A stretch of 64,000 nt of DNA from Pisaster brevispinus (Eukaryota > Echinodermata > Asteroidea > Forcipulatida > Asteriidae). Position numbers and translations under genes: made by a program. Positions 1 through 11,800 of the stretch are shown here, in pieces. Position 1 is the stretch's first letter. Each line of letters starts with the position of its first letter. The notes beneath the pieces were generated by a model that saw nothing but the letters and a program-made list of their open reading frames with translations, ran no database searches and was not told the origin of the DNA. Location: contig JAMKCF010000011.1 of assembly GCA_023634235.1 (NCBI GenBank), forward strand, positions 18,524,027 to 18,588,026. The letters are read 5' to 3'.

Positions 1-872
1 ATATCCGCAGCCGAAGCTGTAAATTCGAACACAGACTTATTCCCTGGATCAAAGCAGTTGTACACATGTACACAGTCGTTTGCGTATACTGAACTCTAGA
101 ATACTGAACCTTTTACCACTTGTAGACATGAGAGAAAGTGTCTCCTCTCTGATCCCCACACCCATTTAGTGAGTGCACCCTGATCCAGTGAGCCTATTGA
201 GCCCATTCACTTTTAAGCCCTTTTCACACTACTCTATTCCCGGGGGGCAACCCCGGAGAATAACGGCCGGCCCTTTCACACTTGGATCGCTTTACCCCGA
301 TCTAGCCGGCAAGTGGGCATACCACGGGGAATAGCCACCTGTGCTCTGGAGTAGGCGTAAGCGGTAAAACCCTGGGTATTCTTTAAACGTACCACCGGAA
401 CCCTTTGGAATAGGGACCTAGGCGGGGACAGTGTAAAAGTGCGTCGGGGTAACCATGCGGTAAATATTCCAGGGGCCTCCCCAGGACTTTATAGAGTGTA
501 TTGTATTGCCGACTTGCTTGACTGCACACACTGGTCTCCTATACCCTAGTGTTTGTTTAGTTGCTGATGAGCCTCTGGGTGAAACAGTCTGTACAACAAC
601 TGAACTGAACCGCTCCAGCCTTTTTACAACTATGCACGGCTCCTTTAGTTGAGCACTGTCAGAACTTGCAGTTTACCTCATGCTTACCTACTGACTAGTT
701 TTGTTTGTTAGAAGAGGGAAACCTCACTTGAAAAGTAATTTATGATTGGTAAATTAATGCAAAATAGCTGTTCTTATCCTTAATTCAAGAAAATGAGATG
801 ATTTAAATATATGCGGTCTGTCTGCTCAATTCGTTTTCTCACCTATTCTTTGTGTTTTCTATCCAACCCCAG
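1..872. other. Non-coding or intronic left edge
   Basis: No exon can be supported. The first 96 bases are open in frame 1 but show no homology I recognise. From about 222 to 470 the DNA is GC-rich, with phrases such as CCCTTTTCACACT and GGCCCTTTCACACT on one side and AGTGTAAAAG near 437-446 on the other, which suggests a degenerate inverted-repeat element. If the exon at 873 is real, this stretch is the intron before it. Confidence 0.35.
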
Positions 873-992
873 AGTGATTTAGTCTTCTTAGACCTGAATC
901 TGACACGCTACAAAGATGTCCTGATGTACTGGCGGATACGTTGCCTTCCCCCTACGACCACAGGCACACTCAGCATTATGGGCTTCCTTCAG
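873..992 (+). CDS. Internal exon of an unidentified gene (partial)
   Basis: Unrecognised protein. The exon is bounded by a good acceptor (pyrimidine-rich, ending CCCCAG at 872) and a good donor (CAG then GTACGAG), is exactly 40 codons long and phase 0 at both ends, and starts SDLVFLDLNLTRYKDVL. It joins in frame to the exon at 1791, so the two probably form the end of one gene running toward AGTPBP1 on the same strand. The reading frame stays open past the donor to a stop at 1113-1115 through a hydrophobic stretch (LPVLTVLLTPVVRLVLAV), so an unspliced alternative C-terminus is possible. I could not match it to a family; the remaining exons lie beyond the left edge. Confidence 0.5.
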
Positions 993-1790
993 GTACGAGA
1001 CGTTGCTTACTACCTGCAGTATTACAGTTTGCCTGTGTTGACAGTACTACTAACTCCTGTGGTGCGTCTTGTGTTAGCAGTCAAGGAGGTCTACAGTACA
1101 AGCAAGACCAAATAACTTGAAAACCGGGCATCTTTCATCGGGAATATTTCATTTTTGATAGAGTGCAGAAGCGTAATTGTTAATCTTGATGATGAAGGGT
1201 TGAGATCAACGTTACAACCTCTTTCCCACTGTAGGTTTGTAGCCAGCCTCTGTCTTTTTTTACTGATATTTTTATGGTGAATGTGCCATTATTGTGTCTG
1301 ACCTGGTTCCTTCCATCAGGGTGGGCTTACGGATGGGCCATTGTAGGGTCCTTTTACTCAATGGAACAATGGACCCCACAAGGTATTCCTTTGTTCAACT
1401 TGGACCCCAAGGAGGAATTTTTAGAAAAGGGAATAATAGAACAACAATAGCAGGACCCCACAAACCCAATCTGTAACGTTGTGTGTTTGAGCATAAAACC
1501 AGGCTTTCTGCTTGTTCTTACCCACATACTCTTGCTTTGCTGAGATGTTGAACAAAGAGGAATTCCAACAGCTTTATTCCTGCATCTCTTTGAAACTCCT
1601 TTCCTGGTGCATGTTTCTTTCCATCCTACAATCTAGACTGTTTTAAAATGAATGTGAATAACCTACCTCTTACTCCCCCCAAGTAATATTTTCATCTTCA
1701 ATGTTTTCTTCTTGTTGCCTCTTATTTACCAAGAGTGGCTTTTAGTATTGTTTGGGGAGAACTTGCATTAAAAAAAGCTATTTTTTTCAG

Positions 1791-1874
1791 AAAGGCAATG
1801 GAGGCATTGCTCTGGTCATGCTGGTGGGAATCATTTTGATTCTGGTCTTGTATAAACAAAATCGGGTACAGTAA
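1791..1874 (+). CDS. Terminal exon encoding a transmembrane tail
   Basis: A strong acceptor (TTTTTTTCAG ending at 1790) opens a phase-0 exon of 27 codons plus TAA. It encodes KGNGG, a hydrophobic stretch of about 16 residues (IALVMLVGIILILVLY) and the polar ending KQNRVQ. This is the composition of a single C-terminal membrane anchor. It continues in frame from the exon at 873-992. Product and function are unknown. A membrane-anchored or single-pass type I protein is inference from the hydrophobic profile only. Confidence 0.5.
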   Translation, partial: KGNGGIALVMLVGIILILVLYKQNRVQ

Positions 1875-2323
1875 ACATTTTGAGCTACAAGCCCTGCAGT
1901 TTTGTGGATCCCCCCAAATTTGATCCCAGAGTAACATAATACCGAATTGAGTTAACTTTTATAGACATGTTATGTCTGGACCCATGTTAAAAATAGGTGG
2001 CTTGGCTGCATAGTTAGCTCAGATTGTACCAGATTTCTTTCAACTCTCTCGTTTAAAAAGCAAAACAAAATTCCACAGCTACCTCTGCATGGGATTGGAA
2101 ATCAAGTCTCCTGTGGATTTGGTTTTCGACGAAGGCAAACCAAAAACATCATTCAAGAAAAGTAGTTGTATTCAGTAAGATTAAATAGGTATTCATTTCC
2201 AGAACAGATGTTTATTTATTTTCATGTAAATGTGTTATTCCTTAAGTTAAGTTGTGTGACCAAGGTATTAGGTTAAAGTGGTGCTCAAAGGTCAAATTCA
2301 GTTTTATGATCCACTCATTTTCC

Positions 2324-2329
2324 AATAAA
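2324..2329 (+). other. Candidate polyadenylation signal
   Basis: AATAAA lies 450 bases after the stop of the upstream transmembrane-tail exon and just before an (AAT)n run. It may end that transcript, but it abuts the tail of a SINE, so it could equally be part of that repeat. Confidence 0.3.
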
Positions 2330-2787
2330 TAATAATAATAATAATAATAATGGCTATTTATATAGCGCTCATATCCGTCACTCAGTGACGCTCAAGGCGC
2401 TTCAACATTAAGTATTTTCCTGCAAGGTATTTGGGGGCTACGTTTGAAGTATGAGACCTACTCCTTAACATAGCACCATATAATGGTTTACAAGGTGCTG
2501 TGGCGCAATATGCTGCCAATCAAACCAGGAACACCGGGGCGGACCCCTTCTCTTTTCAATAAGTGCACTGGGTTCTTTTACGTGTGTAACACAACACACA
2601 GGACCAACGGCTTTACGTCCCATCCGGACCAACGGCTTTACGTCCCATCCGAAGGACGAAACAATCATGGTTAAGTGTCTTGCTTAAGGACACAAGTGTC
2701 ATGACTGGGACTCGAACCCACACTCTGCTGATCAGAAACACCAGAGCTTGAGTCCAGTAATCTTATCCGCTCGGCCACGACACGTCC
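2330..2787 (-). mobile_element. tRNA-derived SINE, family A, full-length copy
   Basis: Read on the minus strand, the element begins with a tRNA Leu/Ser-like head: box A TGGCCGAGCGG (2777-2767) and box B GGTTCGAGTCC (2718-2708). A ~300-base unrelated body follows and it ends in (ATT)n at 2330-2352. A 25-base phrase containing GACCAACGGCTTTACG is tandemly duplicated in the body around 2602-2650. A second, closely similar copy sits at 38052-38475 and a head fragment at 12061-12175. Confidence 0.85.
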
Positions 2788-3299
2788 TTCTGACAACGGG
2801 AGGAAAATTACCAGTCTCTAACCTCACAATAAGTTGGTGTAAAATGCCACTCTGCTTGATAGGCTACCCCTCGAGTGCAATTTTTGTCAAAATCCAAAAA
2901 CGTTCGACGACGTCACATTTCAAATTATATTTTTGTATAGAGAACGTTTAGTTCATTCCTGAACTTGTATGATAGTCTATAAAAAGGGCATTGAATTTGA
3001 CCTTTTGACTGGTGCAAAAATTCCTCTTTGAAATGTACAGACCCATTTGTTTTTCCCGTCGAATGACAACATGTTTCAAATTTTGCTCTGAAAAAATATC
3101 ATATAAAATGACAGTTTATACCATTTTAATGTAAGGTTAGACATTTTTTCCCTCACTTTTTTGCGATCGATTGGAAAATGAGTGCATCACAAAATTGAAT
3201 TTGACCTAGGAGCCCCTCTTGAAAAGTTGACTTTAATATTTTCACAGAGGAGTACTTGACGGGGTAGCGATCAATTTTAAAGTTCACCTAGCAGACCTT

Positions 3300-3450
3300 G
3301 GCTCGATTTCACCAAGCACTAAGATGCATCTTAAGATGGGTTGTCAACATCACCATCTATAGTGATTTGTGTTTTGACATCACACTCTGCTAAGCAACTC
3401 AGATTGATACCAACCTTAAGATCAATCTTAGCTCTTTGTGAAATCATGGA
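3300..3450. mobile_element. MITE with TIR TCGATTTCACCAAGCACTAAG
   Basis: The ends are inverted repeats (left TCGATTTCACCAAGCACTAAG; right, reverse complement, GATTTCACAAAGAGCTAAG) and the two arms also share CTTAAG-containing inner motifs. A related copy lies at 12238-12374. No coding capacity. Confidence 0.6.
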
Positions 3451-5828
3451 GGAAGGCAATTTTTGAGCCCAGAATCCCAGCTGCAGATTTGATATTTTTA
3501 ATGTGCCTTGAAGCCGTCTGTTGTGCCTGATCAAGTTTTCTGGAGTATTGTGATACTCGTAATTAAAACAGATTCTTTTTGTCATATAAATGAGGGATCT
3601 TGTCATTTTGTAAAGTAATTATTATGTAAAATTTGTGAAAATGTAGATACTTAAGCATTTTGTAAATTGCATTGATAATAATTAAACAAAGAAATTGTAT
3701 GAAACTTCTAAGAGGTGGAGATTCTTTTGTTGCCAAAGTTTACCTTTTTTGTAATGCTATCTTTCCCCCATATATATGTATTGGACAAAACTTGTGACAT
3801 AAGTCAAGCCTCGTTCTTAGAATACTGTTTTGGATGTTAGGACTACAAAGTGGCTGCTCCGTGAAACAATCTAATGGTCTTTTGGTCAATTAAGCCGTAG
3901 AGTTAAGAACAATGAACTGATCTTAAATGGTGGAGATACAGGCCCCTCCCCCACCCCTACCATATTTCTCTCTGCGTTTAAAACCTCCCCAACAGTGCCA
4001 TATCTAGGGTGACATTTTAGGGGGGCACAAGGGGGCACTTCTGGCCAAGTTTCCTCTTGCCTTTTTCTTAAATAAGCCCCTTTTTTCAGCGCCTTTTTAT
4101 TTACTTTTATAAGAAAATCTGACACGAGTGTAAAAACAAGAAATGTCTGTGTGTAATTGAGAAAAAAAAGTTTTAAAATCATCACATAAAAGTTTTAAAA
4201 TCATCACATAAAGTGTTTAACATGTACCAAAATTCAAGCTTTCAAATAGGGGGGTGGGGGTGGGGGTGCAGGGACATCAAATTGGGCCATCCGCCAGAGC
4301 TCCATAATTGTAATTGTAATCATTAATTAATTCATTTAATGGTTTATCTATAAATCGTGCAGCAATCTGACTGATGACGTTAGATTACAAACTTTAAATA
4401 AGTAGCCGGTAAACTTTCAAAAACAGGCAACCATTTGCAGTTCGTATTTATTACATGTAGTAGGTAAGCTTAGGCAAGCAGATCTGCCTTTACTATCATG
4501 CGAAAACAATTTCATGACACAGCGGTCACCAGGGCACTGTGCCGCTCTGAGGTCAAGCATGTACACACAATTCGATTGAGCGTTAACCGCAGGAAAGTAC
4601 GCCGCTTGATTGCATTGATGATGTTGACATTCGAAACACCTCTCGTAAGAAGAACCGGTAAAAATTGTTATTTATTATATATCTTCTTAATGAAATAGTT
4701 TGATTCTTATAAATATAATTCTTGTTACTTTGAGTTTGATGTTACATTTTACATGAGTCATACTGTATTTATGAATGATTGGGTTGCCGTTGTGCCGGGG
4801 ATCGCGAGTTGTCCTAACTCCCCTTTCCGTTTGACCGTTGTGTTCACTCGTACCATTTGCACTTGTTCTTTACACGTAATCCCTATTCAGGCAAACAGTA
4901 TTATTGCTATTGTTGGTTATGGCTTCCGTGGTTTAATCTGTCTGCTGTTTGTCGCCAATGGATTATTGCGACCGTGTACTTTTTTACGAACCATGTTTTG
5001 ATCCAAGAATTGTATTGTCTATTGAGGTTAAAAGGGTAACTTGCGTTCTGCATGTTCTGCTGGATCTTAACTTCTGTCTGAAACGATAGCATTGTTCCAA
5101 AATATTGGAAGAATGTTGCAAAAACAGTTGCTCACGAACTGTAAGTTCAGAAAATCTTGTGACAAAGCGCGGGACAAATGATGCTGAGAAAAACAATTCA
5201 AGATGGCACTGGCAGATTCCGATGCGCTGATTGGCATGGGCCAACAAAAACATTCAATTTGTTGATAAACAAATTTGACAATTCATTGAAAGACAATATT
5301 TATATCCGGTTTTTGTTTCTAAAAGATTTAGGCCCAGCACTGTTTGAGAAGAGTATTACGCTCAGCGCAACTATAGTTATTTGCTCCAATTTCAACTAAC
5401 TTTTAAAGGAAGGGAATGTACATGTATGGGAGAAGAAATCTGTTGTTTTCTTAGAAATTGAGAAAACTAATTAAAGTACAATATTAATAAAAACCCTGGC
5501 CTAGAATTACCCAGAGGCCATGAAGGCTATGGCCTCTGTTGCCCCTGGTCTTGGCCTTTTTGCCCCTTTAAAAGTTTCCAAAGGACTTTTAGATTAAATC
5601 TTAAAATGGAAGTGCCTTTTCCAAAATGAAAATGGTCTTCCCTCACAAAAATGAAATTCCAGGTCTGAAAACCATATCATTATGCGTTTTTCCTGCAGAA
5701 AAACGGGACTAAACAACCAGTAAACCCAACTGTGTCTTATGGATGTATGGCAATGGGGAACAGCTTCCAAGTCAGTTGTTGAGTTTTTAACCAAAACATC
5801 CTGGACGTTGTCTCGTAATTGAGTTAAG

Positions 5829-5869
5829 ATGAGCAAAGCCAAGATGGAGAAAGCTTTAAACACACCAGG
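5829..5869 (+). CDS. AGTPBP1: AGTPBP1 coding exon 1 (start codon)
   Basis: Encodes residues 1-13 plus two bases: [14 protein letters not shown]. The ATG follows an in-frame TGA at 5820-5822, the donor is GG then GTGAGT, and the phase (2) matches exon 2, which opens with SRI as in vertebrate CCP1. Any 5' untranslated exon is unseen. Confidence 0.85.
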
Positions 5870-8800
5870 GTGAGTCATTTTAACTTGAATTAAATGTAAC
5901 AAACCATGATATGCTTTTGTCCCTGATGCAATTATACATCCAGGTTTTGAATTTGAGAGAAAGATCTACAATACTGCACGGCTTGTAGTTCAAAATGTTT
6001 ACCGGACCAGAATTTTGTTACAAGACCAGAGTCAAACTGGGACAAAAGCTGCTACACAGTGTCACAATTAAACTGTTTTTACAATGTATTTGAACTAAGC
6101 ACTAAGGGAAGATTTATCTCATTTGTCTGATAATGGGTAATACTTTCATACTAAACAGATTTGAAAGACATGTATTGAACTCAAAGTCAGTATTTGAACA
6201 TAAAAAAGATGAGGTGAGGTACATAATACAGTATTATTAATCAAAAACACAAGACTGCCGGACTTGTCCGAGTCGTCATTTTACTGGCCCGACGTTAAAA
6301 ACATTGGCCTCAAGCCTGTCGTCCTGTGTAAATTTTGACCCTTCACATCAAAAAAATACTTGAAAATCAATTCACAAGGAAAAAAAATATATCCAGTGTG
6401 TGATTGAAGTAACATTTTTTGATGTGAACAGATCCAGAATCGGGACGCTGCTGTACTCTTTGGATAAGCTTAACAGCTCCAGCTCTGATGATGTGGAACA
6501 GATGCGCTATACTACGGCCAAAATATTACACTGTACCAAAGACCAAGGTAAAAATAAAGCACTTTACTATTAGCCCTCACTTTAATACACAAGACACATG
6601 GGCCCAATTTCATAGAGCTGCTTTAAAAGTTGACAATTTGGCTGACAAATTTTCTGCTTGGCAAAAATTTAGCAGGATACCAGTCAGAAATGGTGCAGTG
6701 ACACGGTATTTTAGCAGGTAATATTATTCTGGTAAGTATAATTTTGTTGTGCTTAGCTACTTTCTGTGCTTAAAAGCAACTCCTTGAAATTGGGCCCAGG
6801 TTGAGGAGCACTACTACCAGTTACTATAGTCGTAGCTCTTGGTCATGTCCCTTAGACCTACGACCGTCGGAATGATCGAGGGTTAAGATTATCACAACGA
6901 AGCACTACATGCCATTATTTACCCCAGTTGTGGGATGTCTTAGTTGAGTGATTTTGTGAATTGAACTCAAGTTCTGGTGACTGAGAAAATAGTAGTAGAA
7001 CGAGGGAAAAAAACCTTGTCAACAGACCAAGGTAGAACGGAATGTATTGATAACCAAAGAAAAAACCCCCCAGATATTAGAGGGAAAGTGTGGACACAAC
7101 ACAGCCTGGTACTTCATGGAGGCTATGAGGGCAAATGCCTCCATGCCCTCTTGGTCATTGCCTTGGTGCTTGCCGCCATGCCCCCTGAAATGTTCCAGTA
7201 CAAATTTACGTGTCCCTCATTGCAAAGTGCCCTTACAGTGTACAATGTACATGCCAGTAGCTCGAACACGCTGTAGCCGAGTTCTTCGCAATTAAGCTTC
7301 CCAGGTGCAAGTAAGGATGATTAATTAGCCTCCGAAAGTATTATTATTATCGGCGCTAATTGTGCTGTTGGATGTGTAATCAAATATAATTATGTACAAT
7401 TAGGAAAAAAGGGAGCAATTTTGTGAAAATAAATTCAGAACCGAAAAAAACAATTAATACATAAAATATTAACATTTGAACTTTAACTTTTTACAGTGGT
7501 CTATAGAAGAAACCTTTTATGACCATAATGTTTGTTGACATAAAATGTTATGATAATAATGTTTGTTGACATGAAATTCAAAGCAGTTTAACTGATAACT
7601 GAAAGAACATAATAAAACCAGGCATGCAACTTTTTTTGCAGATCAACTGCATACTCTTTTCCTTCTATTTTCATGCCATCGGAAACTGGAAAACACTTTC
7701 CGAAGTGTTATTGTCTGAAAGTTGTACACGTCTGAAAACACAGTAATTCAATTATCTGAAAAAGTACAGTTTCAAAGACTAAATTTTTGAAGTAATGTAC
7801 TCTATAAAACTGAAAGAAAAAAACTGATTTGAGAGGCCTATCAACTAGGTTCATACTTTGCTGCACACAAAGAACGCCACTTGAGATAACATTGTCATCG
7901 GATTTATATTGTCCAAAGTACAGCAGTTAATGTGATGACAAATATTCGCAAGATGATATTCAAAGGTTAAGTAATAGGCCTACAGTGCTCTTTATTGTAA
8001 CATCAACTACATGTAGGAAAATACTTTGCTTCTTCATGAGTCTATATTATGACCAGCTGTGCCTAATTTCACATAGCTGTTTAGCACAAAAACTTTTCAA
8101 TGCAGAAAAATCTTGCTTAACAGACAAAGGTTACCAGCCAAATATACCATGTACATTGTTTGTGACTGGTTCCTTGCTTAGTTTTGCTTTATAGCATTAA
8201 AACAAAAAAAGCAATATAAGTGCTCTATGAAATTGGACCCTGGAGAAATTTTCATAAAGCCTGTAAGCAGAAATTGTCTGCACACAGAGCTGCTCTAAGC
8301 AGAATTTCTAGTTGAATAACCGAAGTGACCATAAACCTAACATTACATGGATTACCCTAACCCTAACATTATAACCCCAATCTAAACTAATGTTGCACAG
8401 TTCACTTCAATGGCTTGTGGCAGGTAGAAACTGCTGTTACCAATGTAACACACAAAACGGGTGCCACTGAGTTGGCCAATAACAATAGAGATACATGTAA
8501 CAACATGTAGACAGGAAGACAATAAAGATGAACTAGGTTTTTTTTTATAGTTGGGCTATAGGCCTACAGGATATTTACATGTATTATATTCCTGTGCTGA
8601 ATTTCCAAACAGAGAAGTACATGTCACATAGAAGAACATGAAAAAAAACCAACTGGAGTAGGCCACAGTGCACAATGTTGCAGTGGGCTAACATGGCTAA
8701 CAAGGTCATCTGTCGTTAAGAACAGAACAAGAGGGAATAAACTAAGGATGAAACTAAGAACACTTTTCACGCTTTGCCCTTAACTTTTTCAGTGACTAGC

Positions 8801-11800
8801 CAGCAGAACCAGTTAGCTTGGCATTTCACTAGTCTGTCAGTTTTTCACTGGTCCATATTTCAAATGAAATAGGGATGTTTGCCAACACTGAACTGGCCAG
8901 CCGGACTACATGTACTTGGAGTGAATTTTCACTGGTCCTCATGTGTTTTAACTAGCACTTGGCCAGTGGACCACTGTTAAGGGAGATTGCTGTTTTTATA
9001 GTAAAGTTGTGGGGGACAGACTAGGTGGTCACTTTGGTCACTGATATGGTTGGGGGGAGGGCAAGGGAAGGAACCATGGGAATGGAATGTGTGGTATGGG
9101 TGGTCAGAGGATGAGACAAGGACAGGACTGTACCATGGTGGTATTGATGAGATTTATGGGGAAGGGTGGCTAACTAATAATTGGGGACCCTTGTGGAACA
9201 AATGAAGTGAGAATCTTAGCTTACACTAACCATAATCCTTTCCCTAGACCATACTTACATGTACCATAACCCTAAGATTATTATTACCCTAACCCAAACT
9301 AAACCATAACTCTCGCATTTTTACCTTGAAACCCAAACTAACCATAACTCTCGCATTTTTACCTTGAAACCAAAACTAGCCATAACCTTACATTTTTACC
9401 CTAACCCAAACTAACCATAACCCTAACATTACCCTAACCCTGACATTGCCCTAACCCTAACCTTAACTAACCATAACCTTAACACTAACCACTGCTTAAC
9501 CTACTGTAAGCAAAGCAAAAAGGCACGCTAACAAGTTAGCAGTCCTACATGTCCCATAAGCAGATTAGTGACACCTTGTAGTATACCAAAACATTTCTTC
9601 CTTTATTTAACTGCTTTAAGACCATGTTGACCTGATTTGTTTCTTTGAAATTTCAATGCAGAACAAGTCCGCAAGCAGATAATATCCAAAACTACAAATG
9701 GTTTAGAGATTTTACTTTCTACACTGGAGGTGAGTATGGGTTTGAACAAATTTTTGAAAGTTCTTTTGGAAGGTTGATTCAAGCAGGATTAAGCCCTGCA
9801 AAGTCTGTCTTAATGCTCTTTTAAAAAAAAATTCTGACTGCAGAAGTCATACCAGACATTTTCATGTTTGTCACTGCAGTCTCTATTTGCCCCTTTTTTT
9901 AGGGGGATGTGATTTTTTTATTGTGCTACTAAAATGCAGTGTAAGCAACCAGATCATATTCAAAACAAATAAGCTTTTTTAGTGTTTCATGCTTTTGATC
10001 ATTTACATGTAGTCAGGAACTTTTAATAGTTGTTCACTTTAAAGCTGAACTTTTGGAACCCATCAGTTCAAAGATTAAATCTATTGTTCCATTGTTCAGA
10101 CAATCTTTTAGGACAGTCGTTTGCAATCTCTCTTGTCACCAAGGGACATGCTGAATGTTACTAATGTTACTAATGTAAAATATGCCAAGCTTTATCAAAA
10201 TGTCTGCTGACTTTATTAAAACAGAAATCTTTATTGGCCCTCGTTTTTTTTTTCTTCTTTTTTTTCCCTTCCTGATATTTCTTAGAATGTGTAAAGAACT
10301 TTTGATTTTCCTGTATCATTTTTTGTGTAGACTTTGCTTTAAACTTTCCACAAAAATTTGATCATAATGTATGGCTGTTTGTTTAAAAGTGTAATTTACA
10401 AAGGCAGAAATTAAAGAAGCTGAAATACTAACCAAAATTGCTAAGAAAGAACGAAAGCACCTTTTTACCCTTATACAAGGGGCTACTACCCATAAGGTGC
10501 TACATAATTCAATCTCATAATTCAAACACTTAAACAAAATTCTTTAACACGCTGACTGCCGCCTACGAGTATATTCGTAGTAACGGGTGTAATGGATTCT
10601 GCCACTACGAGTATACTCGTAGAGAATGAAAGGTTTTTGTATTGTTAATTGACGATTGAATACACTGGCATCACTGACATGACTGAGAACGCAACAAATA
10701 CGCTTCTGGCAGTGGTGAGGACATACATCCTTAGAATTTGTATTACAACATGTAGTCGCCAAAAAAGTACCTATTTGGTATGCGCGCATGCCCACCACAC
10801 TTGGCAAATGGGAACGCCCTTCGAATCTATGACCGGCAGTCAACGTGTTAAAATGTTTCTCTTTCTCCAAGCGCCTTGAGTACCTTATTGGTAAATATGT
10901 TAGCTATTATAAGACACCGGTTTTATTATCAGCCTAAATATCATTTGAAAAAGAGTTTGCCAATTACCACATCGGTTTGGTTTGGACATTTTCTAACAGA
11001 GTTCCACAGACAGCATTGTGTCTCTCAATGTTGCATCAACGCTATTGGAGATACTGTTCACGGGTAAGCGAGCGTCAATCTTTGTGACTCACAGGGCCAC
11101 TCAGATTCTACTCACCGCCCTTGGGACAGCATCTCGCGGCCAGCCAGTGTCGGAAGAACTCATGATTACGCTGCATCAAGTCCTTAGCAAAGTGGCCCCA
11201 AAAGGTACTGATTTCAAAGAATTGTCTGCCGGCCTTAATAGTCTCCCCCCCCCCCCCCCCGCCCACAAAGAGGAAAAGGGTTAAACTTTTACACTGGATC
11301 GCAGACCCAAGGCTAGTGATTTTAGTGTTGGGCCAGTAAACTCAAATCTGGACAAGTTCAGTAGTCTTGTGTTTTTCATTTGAATAATAACACCTCACTG
11401 TGTAATATCGTTAACAAAAAGAAACTATGTTTAAATATTTACCTTTGAGCTGTTGAGTCTGTTAAATCTCTTTCGATAGTCTTGAGTATCAAAGTATAGG
11501 CCAACTTACCCACAAGACAAGTGAGATCAATCTTCTCTTCGTGCTTTGTAGAAAGTTCTTTCTGATTAAGATACTGGTCTTGTACTTTAAATTCTTGTCT
11601 GGTCAATATTTTGTGGTCTTGTGGTCTTGTTGAGAATTTCACCTTTAATGTTTAACTCGAGCCCTGATGCATGGCAAAGTGTTAAAGGAGTGTGATTTGG
11701 CTTCATTAAGAAACATCTCTAAAAACATTTGTTAAATAAACCTGTGTTCAAGGGAAAGAAAACCAATATTTCATTTAGTTGTTCGATCACCATGATGAAA

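Larger units (their letters stand above)
1875..5828. other. Interval between upstream gene and CCP1 start
   Basis: Holds the putative 3' end of the upstream gene, the SINE at 2330-2787, a MITE at 3300-3450, a 22-base tandem duplication near 4167-4212 (AAGTTTTAAAATCATCACAT) and otherwise AT-rich sequence. The AGTPBP1 promoter and any untranslated exons must lie here, but I see no TATA box, CpG-rich block or exon I can defend. Short open frames around 4498-5400 show no recognisable homology or splice context. Confidence 0.5.
6802..9661. other. Remainder of AGTPBP1 intron 2
   Basis: No exon seen. Contains a degraded element around 7090-7290 rich in TGCCCT/TGCCCC phrases that recurs near 21860-22010 and 37455-37625, a diverged CCTAATTTCACATAGC element near 8060-8240, short CCCTAA tracts at 8330-8395, a 200-base repeat at 8775-8985 and a CCCTAA-rich block at 9235-9500. 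Confidence 0.55.

Noticed and set aside
1320..1476. Possible extra exon of the upstream gene between 993 and 1790
   Set aside because: An acceptor-like CATCAG precedes it, but the phase-0 frame that would fit exon 873-992 has an early stop; the exons at 873 and 1791 join directly in phase.
2700..2787. tRNA Leu/Ser gene on the minus strand
   Set aside because: Same head occurs at 38390-38475 and 12061-12150 with a common body and tail; it is a SINE head.
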